Source of the DNA: Ruminococcus sp. AF41-9
GTDB taxonomy: Bacteria; Bacillota; Clostridia; Lachnospirales; Lachnospiraceae
Assembly (NCBI RefSeq): GCF_003477525.1
Contig: NZ_QUDO01000027.1
Coordinates: 1 to 54,421, forward strand
Length of the DNA: 54,421 nucleotides
Direction: 5' to 3'
In this document: positions 9,183 to 18,522 of the stretch, piece by piece
Numbering within the stretch: position 1 is the first letter of the stretch
Layout of the letters: each line of letters begins with the position of its first letter
The notes under the pieces: generated by a model
What the model saw: the letters and a program-made list of their open reading frames with translations, nothing else
What the model was told of the DNA's origin: nothing
Databases searched by the model: none
Position numbers and translations under genes: made by a program

Positions 9183-10757
9183 TTATTTTGTAATGGTCCA
9201 ATCTTCAATATTCCACATAACGCCTACAGAATGATGTCCAAGCACACGTGTAGTATCCAGTCCGGAAATACCAGAAATACCTACATAGTCCCCCTGAAGA
9301 TAAGCTACCAGAAGAATTCCAGGTGCTTCAGCATATGCTTTCTCAAATTTACCATAAGCTTCTTTTCTGGCATCTTCTGTTTCTGCATGACGTCCTTCTT
9401 CCAGATATTTGTCAACCTCTGAATTAGAATAATGCATCGTATTTCCACTTGCATCAGTTACAAAGTTTACATATGCCATATCCGGGTCAAACTGTGTTGC
9501 ATAACCTGCCAGGAATCCGTTATAACCTGCATCCCAGTCAAATTTTGTAACCAGTTTTACTTCCATTTCCACACCAGCCTGTTTCAGCATATCAGCCATA
9601 ACATTTGCAATATCTACACGTTCTTCTTCATAATCGCGAACCTGAATAGTAAAATGGAATTTCTGTCCGTTTCTCTCATAGATTCCATCTTCTCCTTTTT
9701 TCCATCCAAGTTCTTCCATCTTCTTTGCAAACGTATCCAGATCATAAGAATAGATATTCGCATCTTTATCACTTCCAAGAGGGTTTCTCTGAATCGGGCT
9801 GTATGCCGGTTCTCCCTGACCTGCCAGAACACCTGCAATGATAGAGTCTTTATCTAATGCATAATTCAGCACACCAATAGAATCTTCATTTTCTTTCCAG
9901 AAATCTGTGCTCATATCCATAGCTGCACCACGATAATCTGCTGTTGTAAATTCCCAGTAATTATATCCTTCTTTGTCTTTAAACTGTGATGCATAGTTCG
10001 CATTCAGCCATGCAAGATCTGCTTCTCCTGACTGGAGCATAGTTGCTTTTGTTGTCTCATCTGATACTGTTCGATATATTACTGTTTCAATATTCGGAAC
10101 TTTTCCATAATAATCTTCATTACGTTTCAGAGTAATCATACCGCCTGAAGCATCCCAGTCTTCAAATTTATAGCGTCCTGTACCTACCGGATTCTGATTA
10201 AAAGAAGTTGTATTTACATCTTCTCCCTCCAGCAGATGCTCAGGAAGAATTCCCATGGTAAAATAATCCAGCATTGCTGCATCATACTGGTCTAAAGTAA
10301 ATATTACTGTCTGATCATCTGGTGCTTCAATGTCTGTAATATCCTGATAATTACTGGTAATACTTGCTCCCAATGTTTCATCTTCTGTGAGTTCTTTATA
10401 AGTGTAAACAACATCTTCTGCTGTAAAATCCTCTCCATCATGCCATTTTACACCTTCACGAAGTTTAAATGTATAAGTATTGGCATCTTTATCAAACGTA
10501 TAGCTCTCTGCAAGATCTTCTACCGGTTTTCCATTACCATCATATTTCATCAGTCCGGAAAAAATAAGATCTGGCAATTCATCATGATTGTTCAACAGCG
10601 GATTGATCGTACTTTCTGATTCACCCGCATATACTAACGTATTATTTTCTTCTGCTGCCGATACAGTTAAAACACTGCCGGTTGTCCCTCCTGTACATAC
10701 CGCAGTCAATGCTGCCAATGTTATCGCTGCATATTTTTTTCCTGTTTCCTTTTTCAT
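9183..10757 (-). CDS. ABC importer 2, family 5 substrate-binding protein
   Basis: 524 aa, good ribosome site (GAGGAAAA) before MKKETGKK. The signal peptide ends LTVSAAEE. The one cysteine inside it (LTAVC) does not fit a lipobox well, so signal peptidase I cleavage is more likely. EWVKW-type blocks of SBP_bac_5 are present (LREGVKWHDGEDFTAEDVVY, GTGRYKF). It is more oligopeptide-like than the binding proteins of operons 1 and 3 and carries a GHHSVGVMWN motif close to its C-terminus. Ligand unknown. Confidence 0.9.
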   Translation of the reverse strand: MKKETGKKYAAITLAALTAVCTGGTTGSVLTVSAAEENNTLVYAGESESTINPLLNNHDELPDLIFSGLMKYDGNGKPVEDLAESYTFDKDANTYTFKLREGVKWHDGEDFTAEDVVYTYKELTEDETLGASITSNYQDITDIEAPDDQTVIFTLDQYDAAMLDYFTMGILPEHLLEGEDVNTTSFNQNPVGTGRYKFEDWDASGGMITLKRNEDYYGKVPNIETVIYRTVSDETTKATMLQSGEADLAWLNANYASQFKDKEGYNYWEFTTADYRGAAMDMSTDFWKENEDSIGVLNYALDKDSIIAGVLAGQGEPAYSPIQRNPLGSDKDANIYSYDLDTFAKKMEELGWKKGEDGIYERNGQKFHFTIQVRDYEEERVDIANVMADMLKQAGVEMEVKLVTKFDWDAGYNGFLAGYATQFDPDMAYVNFVTDASGNTMHYSNSEVDKYLEEGRHAETEDARKEAYGKFEKAYAEAPGILLVAYLQGDYVGISGISGLDTTRVLGHHSVGVMWNIEDWTITK

Positions 10758-10784
10758 TTTATTTTCCTCTTCTTTCTTTATAAT

Positions 10785-10810
10785 CAGTCAGAGCATCTGC
10801 ATTCTGACTG
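10785..10810 (-). other. Hairpin directly upstream of binding-protein gene 2
   Basis: Perfect 8-bp inverted repeat CAGTCAGA / TCTGACTG in the 98-bp gap between permease C2 and the binding-protein gene. Same position as the hairpin in operon 1, again without a T-run. Confidence 0.5.
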
Positions 10811-10855
10811 TCATTCCAACATTTGCCGAATACTTATATTCATAATCTTCAGCTT

Positions 10856-11773
10856 TTACAAATTACTGTACGTTCCGTTAACTTCACTTCTTACAAAGTT
10901 TCCCATACTGGTAATGCACATCAGTGTAATAATAAGAAATACCCCTGGTATTACGATTACCCACCATGTATTCATAATCAGTGCTTTATTTGCCAGAGAA
11001 AGCATACTTCCCCAGGAAGTAACATCTGCCGGAAGTCCCAGTCCCAGGAAACTTAATGTAGATTCCATAGTAATACAGCTACTCACCGATGAAATTACGA
11101 CAAACATAATAGCCGAAACAAAGTTAGGCACCAGATGATGATACATTACATAACCAAAGCTCCCTCCACACAGCCTCGCATACATAACATATTCACTGTT
11201 TCGTATCTGTCGCACTTCACTCCTTACAATACGTGCCAATGCAAACCATCCTGTTATTCCAATGATTACAGAAATGCTGATTACATCATCCGCCTCAAAA
11301 ACTGCAGATAAAATCAGAATCAGCAGCAATGTCGGAATACTTCCACACATTTCTGTAAAACGCATAAGAATCGAATCCACATATTTTCCTGCTGTACCAC
11401 TGATACATCCATAGGTTACTCCGATCACCGTAATGATCGCAGCCCCCAAAATTCCAATTACCAAAGATACTCTTCCCCCATACCATATCAGAGAATAAAT
11501 ATCTCTTCCCAGAGAATCTGTTCCAAAAAGGAACTCTTTTCCCGGTGGCATATTTAAATTTTGAAGGTAAAATCCTGATGGATCATGATTTGCTACAACA
11601 TTGGCAAATACACATCCCAAAACGATTATGAATAGCAATACCAGTGAAAATACAGGTTTTCCTTTTAACTTTTCACGAAAAGTGCGTTTTCTTTTTTCAG
11701 CTACAGGCTGTTTCCAGCCAGCTCCTACCACATAAAAAAGACTCTCTTCTGAGATTGGCTGATCATCTACCAT
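10856..11773 (-). CDS. ABC importer 2, permease C (OppC/DppC-like)
   Basis: 305 aa. A soluble N-terminus is followed by a helix and LFGTDSLGRDIYSLIWYGGR, the typical OppC/DppC block, then about five helices with the EAA-type loop near YARLCGGSFGYVMYHHLVPN. Overlaps permease B2 by 7 bp. Confidence 0.92.
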   Translation of the reverse strand: MVDDQPISEESLFYVVGAGWKQPVAEKRKRTFREKLKGKPVFSLVLLFIIVLGCVFANVVANHDPSGFYLQNLNMPPGKEFLFGTDSLGRDIYSLIWYGGRVSLVIGILGAAIITVIGVTYGCISGTAGKYVDSILMRFTEMCGSIPTLLLILILSAVFEADDVISISVIIGITGWFALARIVRSEVRQIRNSEYVMYARLCGGSFGYVMYHHLVPNFVSAIMFVVISSVSSCITMESTLSFLGLGLPADVTSWGSMLSLANKALIMNTWWVIVIPGVFLIITLMCITSMGNFVRSEVNGTYSNL

Positions 11774-12762
11774 ACTCTCACCTCCGACTCTTTCATTCGA
11801 GGATCTATTTCCTCATTAATAGTCTGAGCGATAAAACTACTTAGAAACACAATAAATCCTGTAATCAGTACATCCACCATTAATAGATTATAATCATGAT
11901 ATTTCGCAGATTCCACTGCCAGGTTTCCAATTCCCGCATAGTTAAACACAGCTTCTACTGTCACAGTTCCACCTGTTACATGAGGAACAGAAACTGCCAT
12001 AATGCTTACAATCGTTGGCATTACATTCCTAAGACAATGTTTCCACAAAATTGTTCTCTTTGAAAGTCCCTTGGATCTGGCAAGTAAAACATAATCTTTT
12101 CGAACTTCGTCCAGAAATTTGTTTCTTATCATGTACGCATAATACCAAAGATGACTGAAAATCATAACAATAAGTGGAAGAATCATATGCTTTATTCTAT
12201 TTCCTATACTGTCTGCCATTCCTACATCATAGGCTCCACTGCTTGGGAACCAACCCAGATTTATACTGAAAATCAGAATCAACACTACGCCTAACCAGAA
12301 AGCCGGAATATAGTAAGTCGCTGTTCCGATTTTACAGATCATTTTATCAATCCATTGGTCTTCATGAAGTGTACAAAATATTGCTATAAGAATTGCCAGT
12401 GCAAAAATCACCACATATGCAATCCCACCCAATAATAGTGTATTGCCAATCAATGGTTTGATAACATCCAGAACCGGCTGTCTGTATTTCAATGACAGTC
12501 CAAAGTCTCCATGGAGAGCATTAGTAATCCATTTTACATACTGTACCGCAATTCCCTGGTCAAGCCCAAGCCTTGTTCTGGCTGCATCAATTTCCTCGCT
12601 GGTCATCATTTCCAGAGAGTCTCCATAGAAAGATTGCAAAGGATCACCCGGAGCAAGTCTTGCAAGCCAGAAAACGGCCACAGACAGTATGAACATAACA
12701 ACCACAAGTAAAAAAATCCGTTTCAGAATTCTAACGCCGATTTTATTTCCTTTACTCATCAT
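11767..12762 (-). CDS. ABC importer 2, permease B (OppB/DppB-like)
   Basis: 331 aa from the start chosen here, MMSKGNK, because GGGAAAGGAAA lies directly before it; the frame is open 24 nt further. It contains LARLAPGDPLQSFYGD, the LGLDQGIAVQYVKWI segment, DYVLLARSKGL as coupling loop and ends IDPRMKESEVRVW. First gene of operon 2, with a roughly 170-nt structured leader before it. Confidence 0.92.
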   Translation of the reverse strand: MMSKGNKIGVRILKRIFLLVVVMFILSVAVFWLARLAPGDPLQSFYGDSLEMMTSEEIDAARTRLGLDQGIAVQYVKWITNALHGDFGLSLKYRQPVLDVIKPLIGNTLLLGGIAYVVIFALAILIAIFCTLHEDQWIDKMICKIGTATYYIPAFWLGVVLILIFSINLGWFPSSGAYDVGMADSIGNRIKHMILPLIVMIFSHLWYYAYMIRNKFLDEVRKDYVLLARSKGLSKRTILWKHCLRNVMPTIVSIMAVSVPHVTGGTVTVEAVFNYAGIGNLAVESAKYHDYNLLMVDVLITGFIVFLSSFIAQTINEEIDPRMKESEVRVW

Positions 12763-12934
12763 TTTCCTTTCCCAATTTCTCTTCAAGGGTAAAAAAAGCT
12801 ATGGCATTCAAAGCCATAACTATTTCTGAAAAGATCTTGTTATTCTTTGACATAACATTTTAATACACATACAAAATATGTGGAGACTATATGTATTAAA
12901 ATGCTTTTGTTGTCACAACACGCCTCATGTTGTT
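12763..12934 (-). promoter_or_regulatory. Structured leader of importer operon 2, candidate attenuator
   Basis: Leader RNA from the predicted start near 12934. It holds ACAACA/TGTTGT (12915-12933), a 12-bp inverted repeat CATTTTAATACA/TGTATTAAAATG (12856-12867 with 12892-12903) enclosing CACATA/TATGTG, and finally a terminator stem (12798-12820) with seven Us. TCAAAG before the terminator can pair with CTTTGA inside it, a possible antiterminator. I do not recognise a known riboswitch class. No T-box sequence is seen. Confidence 0.45.
12791..12820 (-). terminator. Terminator in the operon 2 leader
   Basis: Minus strand GTTATGGC / GCCATAGC, 8 bp with one G-U pair and a 7-nt loop, followed by seven Ts, ending 28 nt before the permease B2 start. 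It lies downstream of the operon promoter, so unless bypassed it would stop operon 2; it could also end LysR 2 read-through. Confidence 0.65.
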
Positions 12935-12940
12935 AATATT

Positions 12941-12985
12941 ATTCTAACATCTATTACTGTTTCCACAACCCCCGTGCGGGGATAT
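12941..12985 (-). promoter_or_regulatory. Operator/promoter site 2 of the regulon
   Basis: Minus strand ATATCCCC-N6-GGGTTGT at 12985-12965, overlapping a TTGTGG -35 box (12968-12963). The 16-bp spacer leads to TAGAAT (12946-12941). It is between LysR 2 and operon 2 and drives the latter. Confidence 0.65.
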
Positions 12986-13040
12986 TGAGCCAGTCGGTTT
13001 TGGCATGGATATATATTCCAAAATTGTTTTTATCTGTTCT

Positions 13041-13952
13041 TTATCTTGACACCTTTATCTCTTTCTTCATGAATTCCAGAAAATTTTTTCCTTGTTTGCT
13101 TAATTCTTCACCGCGTCTGCAGACACACCCATAAGCAAGTCTTTGCCCTTCTCCTGAAAATGTATATTTTATCGAAGAATATCCCGGAGTCCGCCCTGAA
13201 AGATCTTCACCACTGATATTGCATAACTCCCCTGAGCCCAGAAGGCGCTCTACAATATAATCACTGTTTGTTACCACAACAGTCTCTGCCTCTACAGTAG
13301 AATGTCCATTTTCCTCCACCAGATTTCTATAATTGCTCAATGAAAATTCTTCTGAAAATCTCTGGATTAATTTCAGGTCAGATATATTCAATTCTTCTGG
13401 CTCTGTTGCTTCATTATTTTTTCCAGTATAAATATTTACGTCTATTTCTGTCAGTATTTCAAATTCAAGATAATTTCTGGAAAGAAAATATTGAAAAGCA
13501 GGCAGCTGATTTTTCATTACATAGATAAATCCAATTTCATCCTGCCTGGATTTTACTCTTTCCACCATTTCATGTGTATCTGCCGCATAAATCTGATAAT
13601 GAAGATCATCTTTCTTATGTGCTTTATAATATTTCACAAAAGTATCCGCAAACCAGGAACTGGGATGAAAACATACCTGTAAATTAGTTTTTTCAGAATC
13701 CTGTTTTCTCATCTCCAGTTCATCCATACTTTCCAAAATCTTTTTTACATAAATATACGCTCTTTCGCCTTCAGATGTAAGTTCAATTCCTTTCGCATGA
13801 CGGACAAATAAAATTGCTCCCATATCATCTTCCATAGAATGAATCACTTTACTTACATTTGATTGAGTAGTAAAAAGCAGTTCTGCAGCCTGACTGAAAG
13901 AGCCTGTTTTTGCGCAGGCTGCAAAATACTGAATCTGTTTAATATTTAACAT
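13041..13952 (-). CDS. LysR-family regulator 2
   Basis: 303 aa with the N-terminal helix-turn-helix (MLNIKQIQYFAACAKTGSFS, TQSNVSKVIHSME) and a C-terminal effector domain. It is a paralog of LysR 1 (shared PSSWFAD, NSDYIVERLL, ISG blocks). It is encoded right before operator site 2 and the importer operon 2 and faces the same way. It is downstream of the methyltransferase that ends operon 3. A role in the shared operator regulon is inferred. Confidence 0.92.
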   Translation of the reverse strand: MLNIKQIQYFAACAKTGSFSQAAELLFTTQSNVSKVIHSMEDDMGAILFVRHAKGIELTSEGERAYIYVKKILESMDELEMRKQDSEKTNLQVCFHPSSWFADTFVKYYKAHKKDDLHYQIYAADTHEMVERVKSRQDEIGFIYVMKNQLPAFQYFLSRNYLEFEILTEIDVNIYTGKNNEATEPEELNISDLKLIQRFSEEFSLSNYRNLVEENGHSTVEAETVVVTNSDYIVERLLGSGELCNISGEDLSGRTPGYSSIKYTFSGEGQRLAYGCVCRRGEELSKQGKNFLEFMKKEIKVSR

Positions 13953-14091
13953 ATTTTTCCTTATACCATTTATTATATTTTCCGTCTGTTTTATTCTGAT
14001 ATATATGCGATAATAAAGAAATCATCTGATTAATCCACCCGTTTTCAGATACATCAGCAGTTAATCTCCTATCCCTTTTTATTATTTTTAA

Positions 14092-14844
14092 TCAATATCG
14101 CTTTATGGCACAGATTTCAAACAACGGTGACTCTCTATAAAGTTCTTTTTCCCACTGTTCATATAATCTGCTGCCAATATCCTGCTCGACTTTTACAGAC
14201 ATACTCAATTCATCCTGCAGAAAACGGATATCCCACTGCGGCCGAATTTCTTTTGTAAGTGGTGCTGTCTCAAATAAACCATAATCAGGCTCTGCCACTA
14301 CCTCTTCACGTCCATATTTCATCAGACATTCTTTTTCATGTTCTCGCACTTTCTTATAAAGTTCTTCATCAAAAAAATGCCTATGCCAGTTCGCATCATA
14401 AGTCAGAAGTATTCCGTTTTTCTTTAAAATCCTGTAAAATTCTCTGTATACACTTTCTGGATGTTCTAATGTCCAGGTTACATTTCTCGATACTATTACA
14501 TCAAAGGATTCATCAGCAAATTCCATATGATTAACATCCATGTGGAGAAATCGGGGATGGACTCCCATTTTTTCTGCATTTTTCTCAGCACAGGCAAGCA
14601 TTCCCTCTGAAGCATCTATTCCTGTCAGTAGGTGCCCTTCCTCGCTGAGAATACATGAAAGGAATCCTGGTCCTGTGCCAACATCCAGTATATGCAGTTT
14701 TTTTCTGCCATCAAAATTTTTACAGATTTGTTCTTTCCATGCTTTTTTTCGGAAAGATGTCAGTTCCTCCTGTATATAACGATCATAGTCCGTTCCATCT
14801 TTCCATTTTTCTTTTCTGCTATTGTCTGAACTATCCATTGTCAT
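14092..14844 (-). CDS. Class I SAM-dependent methyltransferase (importer-associated, paralog A)
   Basis: 250 aa, Methyltransf_11/25-like Rossmann fold: SAM motif I ILDVGTGPGFLSCIL, motif II GIDASEGML, and the D-V-N-H loop, then VSRNVTWTLEHPE, where the usual PPY/F-type motif would lie. It is a paralog of the product at 20552-21313: the RNVTWTL and ANWHR-type segments match RNLTWTL and DANYGNN. It follows the ATPase of importer 3 by 124 bp with GGAAGGAAA as ribosome site, so it probably belongs to operon 3. The substrate is unknown; a small molecule carried by the importer is the obvious guess. Confidence 0.88.
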   Translation of the reverse strand: MTMDSSDNSRKEKWKDGTDYDRYIQEELTSFRKKAWKEQICKNFDGRKKLHILDVGTGPGFLSCILSEEGHLLTGIDASEGMLACAEKNAEKMGVHPRFLHMDVNHMEFADESFDVIVSRNVTWTLEHPESVYREFYRILKKNGILLTYDANWHRHFFDEELYKKVREHEKECLMKYGREEVVAEPDYGLFETAPLTKEIRPQWDIRFLQDELSMSVKVEQDIGSRLYEQWEKELYRESPLFEICAIKRY

Positions 14845-14968
14845 TTTCTATCATTTCCTTCCAGTCAATTTCTAAAATATGTTTGAAAAACAGTCCTGTC
14901 ACTTACACTGCGAACATCTGTTTTCTACAGATATACAGTAATTTTGCGTAAAATTTCCACCAGCATTT

Positions 14969-15883
14969 TTATAATAAGCAGGCAACTTCACGCCCTTCTT
15001 TTTTCATCAGTTTAACATGCTTTTTACTGCATTCCTCTTTCGCACATGGACAATACTCATAAAATCTGCAGCCCTCCGGAGCTGGTTCTCTGATACTGTC
15101 ACAGTTAACAAACTGAAAATTTTTATCCACTCTCGGTTTCAGAACACATGCCAGAAGAAGTTTCGTATATGGATGTTTTGGATCCTCCATAATTTCTTTC
15201 ACAGTTCCTGCTTCCACAATTGCTCCTTTATACATAACAATAATTCTGTCACAGATATTTCTGGCCAGAAGAAGGTCATGTGTAATAAAAAGATAAGAAA
15301 TCTGCTTTTCTCTTCGCAGACGTTTCAGAAGTTCAATCACCTGCGCCTGTACGGAAACATCCAGTGCTGATGTGGCCTCATCACAGATAATAAGCTTTGG
15401 ATCAGAAATAATCGCTCTTGCAATTGCCGCACGCTGGCATTCGCCGCCACTCAACTGATAAATTTTGCGATTATAATAGCTGTCTTTTAATCCTGCATAA
15501 CGGATAGCTTCCTTTGCGCGTCTGTCCAGTTCTTCCTTCCCCGGATTTTCAAAATATCTCAGCCCTTGTTTTACCCCATTCAATAATGTGTATCTCGGAT
15601 CAAAGGAGTCCACAGGATTCTGAAAAATCATCTGAAGATCTTTTCTTACCCCTTTTACTGTTTTATTATTCAATTCTTTTCCATCAAAAATAATCTGTCC
15701 GCCGTCAGCATGTCGAAGGTGCATGATCAAAGAAGCTGTTGTACTTTTTCCACATCCGGACTCTCCTACTATTCCCAGACACTCTCCCTTTTCCAGTGAA
15801 AAACTTACATGATCCACAGCAGCAAATTTTGTCTTACCATCGGTAAATTCCTTATATAAATCATGGACTTCCAATAAAGCCAT
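14969..15883 (-). CDS. ABC importer 3, ATPase E/F subunit (NikE/DppF-like)
   Basis: 304 aa from MALLEVHD, chosen because GGTGGGAAATAAC precedes it and it then starts 1 bp after the stop of the ATPase before it. It has GESGCGKST, LSGGECQR and LIICDEATSALDV. Unlike the counterpart in operon 1 it has a C-terminal cysteine set (CRFYEYCPCAKEEC and a late Cys), the arrangement proposed to hold an Fe-S cluster in Opp/Dpp ATPases. Confidence 0.92.
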   Translation of the reverse strand: MALLEVHDLYKEFTDGKTKFAAVDHVSFSLEKGECLGIVGESGCGKSTTASLIMHLRHADGGQIIFDGKELNNKTVKGVRKDLQMIFQNPVDSFDPRYTLLNGVKQGLRYFENPGKEELDRRAKEAIRYAGLKDSYYNRKIYQLSGGECQRAAIARAIISDPKLIICDEATSALDVSVQAQVIELLKRLRREKQISYLFITHDLLLARNICDRIIVMYKGAIVEAGTVKEIMEDPKHPYTKLLLACVLKPRVDKNFQFVNCDSIREPAPEGCRFYEYCPCAKEECSKKHVKLMKKEGREVACLL

Positions 15884-15884
15884 G

Positions 15885-16850
15885 TTATTTCCCACCTCCA
15901 TTATCTTCCAAATGCCAGCACCATACCCTGTGCTTATCTGTAATGTCTATCTGTTTCGGCATCTCCTTCTTACATTGTGAAGACGCCCTGGCACAACGTG
16001 GCGCAAACGGACATCCAGGCATAGAAGTTCCGAAGTCTGGCGGCATTCCGGGAATTCCCTTTGGATCTTTTCCCGATTCGGTCGGAACAGCCTCGATCAA
16101 TGCCTTTGTATATGGATGATACGGATGAGACAGCAAATCTTCGCAAGAGCCCCATTCAACTATATGCCCTCCGTACATTACTCCAACCGTATCGCAAAGT
16201 CCTGCCACTACTCCAATACTATGTGTAACCAGAACAATTGCTGTCTGAAATTCCTTTTTCAGATCATACATCTCTCTGAGTACCTGCATCTGTACTGTAA
16301 CATCAAGTGCAGATGTCGGTTCGTCTGCCAGAATCAGTTTCGGATTATTAATCATAGCCAGTGCAATCCCCACTCTCTGATTCATACCACCGGACAGTTC
16401 AAACGGATAGCTTTTCAGAATCCTCTCAGGCTTTTGCAGTCTTAACTGCTTAAGAAGTTCTGCTACTTTTTTATTACATTCTTTTTTTGAATGTTTCTCT
16501 CCATGACAGTTCATGGTTTCCCAGAAATGATATCCTATTGTCTGAACCGGATTACAGGCCTCGGCTGAATTTTGAAATACCATACTGATATCCTGTCCTC
16601 TTATTAAGCGTAATTGTTCCTCTGTCATATCAGCAAGATTTTTATTTTCAAAGGTAATTGTACCGCTCATAATATGGGCATTTTCATCCGTAAGCATCAT
16701 CAATGTGCGCAGGAACGTGCTCTTACCACAGCCAGATTCTCCTACAAGCCCGACAATTTCACCTTTATGAAGTGTCATGCTGGCATTCTGTACCACAGGG
16801 GTGTTTCCATATCCAACTGTCAAATTTTTTACTTCCAGTATTTTATCCAT
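15885..16850 (-). CDS. ABC importer 3, ATPase D subunit (NikD/DppD-like)
   Basis: About 321 aa from MDKILEV (GAGAGAACGAATAT before it; nine more codons are open). It has GESGCGKST, LSGGMNQR and LILADEPTSALDV. The C-terminal tail has CPFAPRCARASSQC and a further Cys, the intact Opp/Dpp cluster motif. Lies 102 bp after the binding-protein gene, behind a hairpin. Confidence 0.92.
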   Translation of the reverse strand: MDKILEVKNLTVGYGNTPVVQNASMTLHKGEIVGLVGESGCGKSTFLRTLMMLTDENAHIMSGTITFENKNLADMTEEQLRLIRGQDISMVFQNSAEACNPVQTIGYHFWETMNCHGEKHSKKECNKKVAELLKQLRLQKPERILKSYPFELSGGMNQRVGIALAMINNPKLILADEPTSALDVTVQMQVLREMYDLKKEFQTAIVLVTHSIGVVAGLCDTVGVMYGGHIVEWGSCEDLLSHPYHPYTKALIEAVPTESGKDPKGIPGMPPDFGTSMPGCPFAPRCARASSQCKKEMPKQIDITDKHRVWCWHLEDNGGGK

Positions 16851-16910
16851 ATATTCGTTCTCTCTCATTTCTTTCATTTCTCATTGAAATACTGTCTGCA
16901 AATACAGAGA

Positions 16911-16933
16911 AAGGGCCCTTTTACCCGGCCCTT
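16911..16933 (-). other. Hairpin after binding-protein gene 3
   Basis: Stem AAGGGCC / GGCCCTT with a 9-nt loop, 20 nt downstream of the binding-protein stop. The following TCTCTG is a poor T-run, so it is likely a partial terminator or 3' stabiliser giving more binding protein than ATPase. Confidence 0.5.
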
Positions 16934-16952
16934 GCTCATAGTTCCTTATTTT

Positions 16953-18491
16953 TTATTCAGCCATTGTTGTCTGATAATTAAGTGTATAATATTCAGATGG
17001 ATTTGTCGGACAATTCTCTACTGTATTCTTGAGAACATTCGTAAATTTGGAATGGCCAATTACAATATAACCTGCATCATCTATTACTTTCTGCTGAATT
17101 TCAACTGCAAGTTCATTACGTTTATCTGTATCAAACTCTGAATCCAGCTGATCAATCAGTTCATCAACTTCTGAATTACTGTAATGACCATAGTTTGCAG
17201 AACCATTTGATTTCAGACAAAGATCAGAGAAATACTGCGGATCACCAGTCGGACACATTGTCATAGAAATCATCATAAGATCAAAATCCCCATTTCCCTG
17301 TTTCTCAACTACTGCATCATACGCCCCGGCATCAATCTCCAGACCGATTCCTACTTCTGCAAAAGCATCAGCCATTGCCTGTGCAAACAGAGGAAGTTCC
17401 GCTTTTGTTGTGTATGTGCAGATTCTGAAATTCAGTTCATTTCCGTCTTTATCCAGAGTACCGTCACCATTTGTATCTTCATATCCTGCATCCGCAAGAA
17501 CTTTCTTTGCACCCTCTACATCATAATCATAACCTTTTACTGCAAAACCGCCAAAAGCCGTATTATCCGGGAAGATTGCATTAGCAACAACAGATGCTCC
17601 ATTGTTCAGAACCTCTGCGTAAGATTCTTTATCAATAGCCATTGACATAGCCTGGCGAACCGCCGGATCCTGCAGAAGTTCATTATCATAATTAAACCAG
17701 ATTACCTGACCTCTGCTTCCTACCTGTCCGTCAACAACATAATTATCATCATTACGGAAAGTATCAAGACTCGTTGCCGGAATCGTAAGAGTTACATCTG
17801 ACTCTCCATTCTGCATTGCCATAACTAATGCACTGGTATCATCAATGATATTAAAAGTTGCTCCTTCCAGAGCCGGTGTTCCCTGCCAGTAATCATCATA
17901 ACGCTCAACAACTGCTTTTTTCTTAACATCATAGGATACGATTTTGTATGGCCCTGTTCCGATCATATCTGTAGGATTATTTGCCGGATCCATTCCATCT
18001 GTCACATAATAAACGCCACAAATAGGTGTTGTAAGTGCAGATGTAAAAGACGGAACAGGTTTTGTTGTTTTCACTGTCAGTACCTGTCCATCTGCCTCCA
18101 TACTGTCCACATACAGAATGTCTGCAAATCGTGCATTCTGGGCATCTGTTCTTTCCCAGCAGTCTTTTACTGTCTGAGCTGTCATCTTTTCCCCATTCTG
18201 GAATGTTACATCATCACGAAGTGTCAATACCCATGTGGTATCATCTGTATTTTCAGCTTTTTCACAAAGAAATGGCTGCGCTGACAGATTCTCGTCAAGT
18301 ACATAAAGAGTCTCTGTGATTCCATAGCGTGAAGTGTACCAGTCATTCCACGCTTCCGCACAATCTATCGTTGTCGGGGACTGCGTATCTGCAAAAGTCA
18401 TTGTTGTTACTGCAGCCTGAGCACATACCGGAGCTGTTGCAAGGAGTGCAGCAAGTCCTGCACATGTGATTTTGTTCATTGTTTTTTTCAT
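16953..18491 (-). CDS. ABC importer 3, family 5 substrate-binding protein (NikA-like)
   Basis: 512 aa. The signal peptide ends VCAQAAV; it has cysteines but no lipobox, so it appears not to be a lipoprotein. SBP_bac_5 blocks GTGPYKIV, YDDYWQG and DPAVRQAMSMAIDKE are present. It is a paralog of the operon 1 protein (SRYGITETLYV against IRYGVGETLFR; identical layout), so importers 1 and 3 probably bind related ligands. Confidence 0.9.
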   Translation of the reverse strand: MKKTMNKITCAGLAALLATAPVCAQAAVTTMTFADTQSPTTIDCAEAWNDWYTSRYGITETLYVLDENLSAQPFLCEKAENTDDTTWVLTLRDDVTFQNGEKMTAQTVKDCWERTDAQNARFADILYVDSMEADGQVLTVKTTKPVPSFTSALTTPICGVYYVTDGMDPANNPTDMIGTGPYKIVSYDVKKKAVVERYDDYWQGTPALEGATFNIIDDTSALVMAMQNGESDVTLTIPATSLDTFRNDDNYVVDGQVGSRGQVIWFNYDNELLQDPAVRQAMSMAIDKESYAEVLNNGASVVANAIFPDNTAFGGFAVKGYDYDVEGAKKVLADAGYEDTNGDGTLDKDGNELNFRICTYTTKAELPLFAQAMADAFAEVGIGLEIDAGAYDAVVEKQGNGDFDLMMISMTMCPTGDPQYFSDLCLKSNGSANYGHYSNSEVDELIDQLDSEFDTDKRNELAVEIQQKVIDDAGYIVIGHSKFTNVLKNTVENCPTNPSEYYTLNYQTTMAE

Positions 18492-18522
18492 TTAATTTTT
18501 CCTTCCTGTTTTATCTTATTTT

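Noticed and set aside
12763..12934. T-box or NiCo riboswitch in the operon 2 leader
   Set aside because: Neither the T-box sequence nor the NiCo four-way-junction G-rich pieces could be found.
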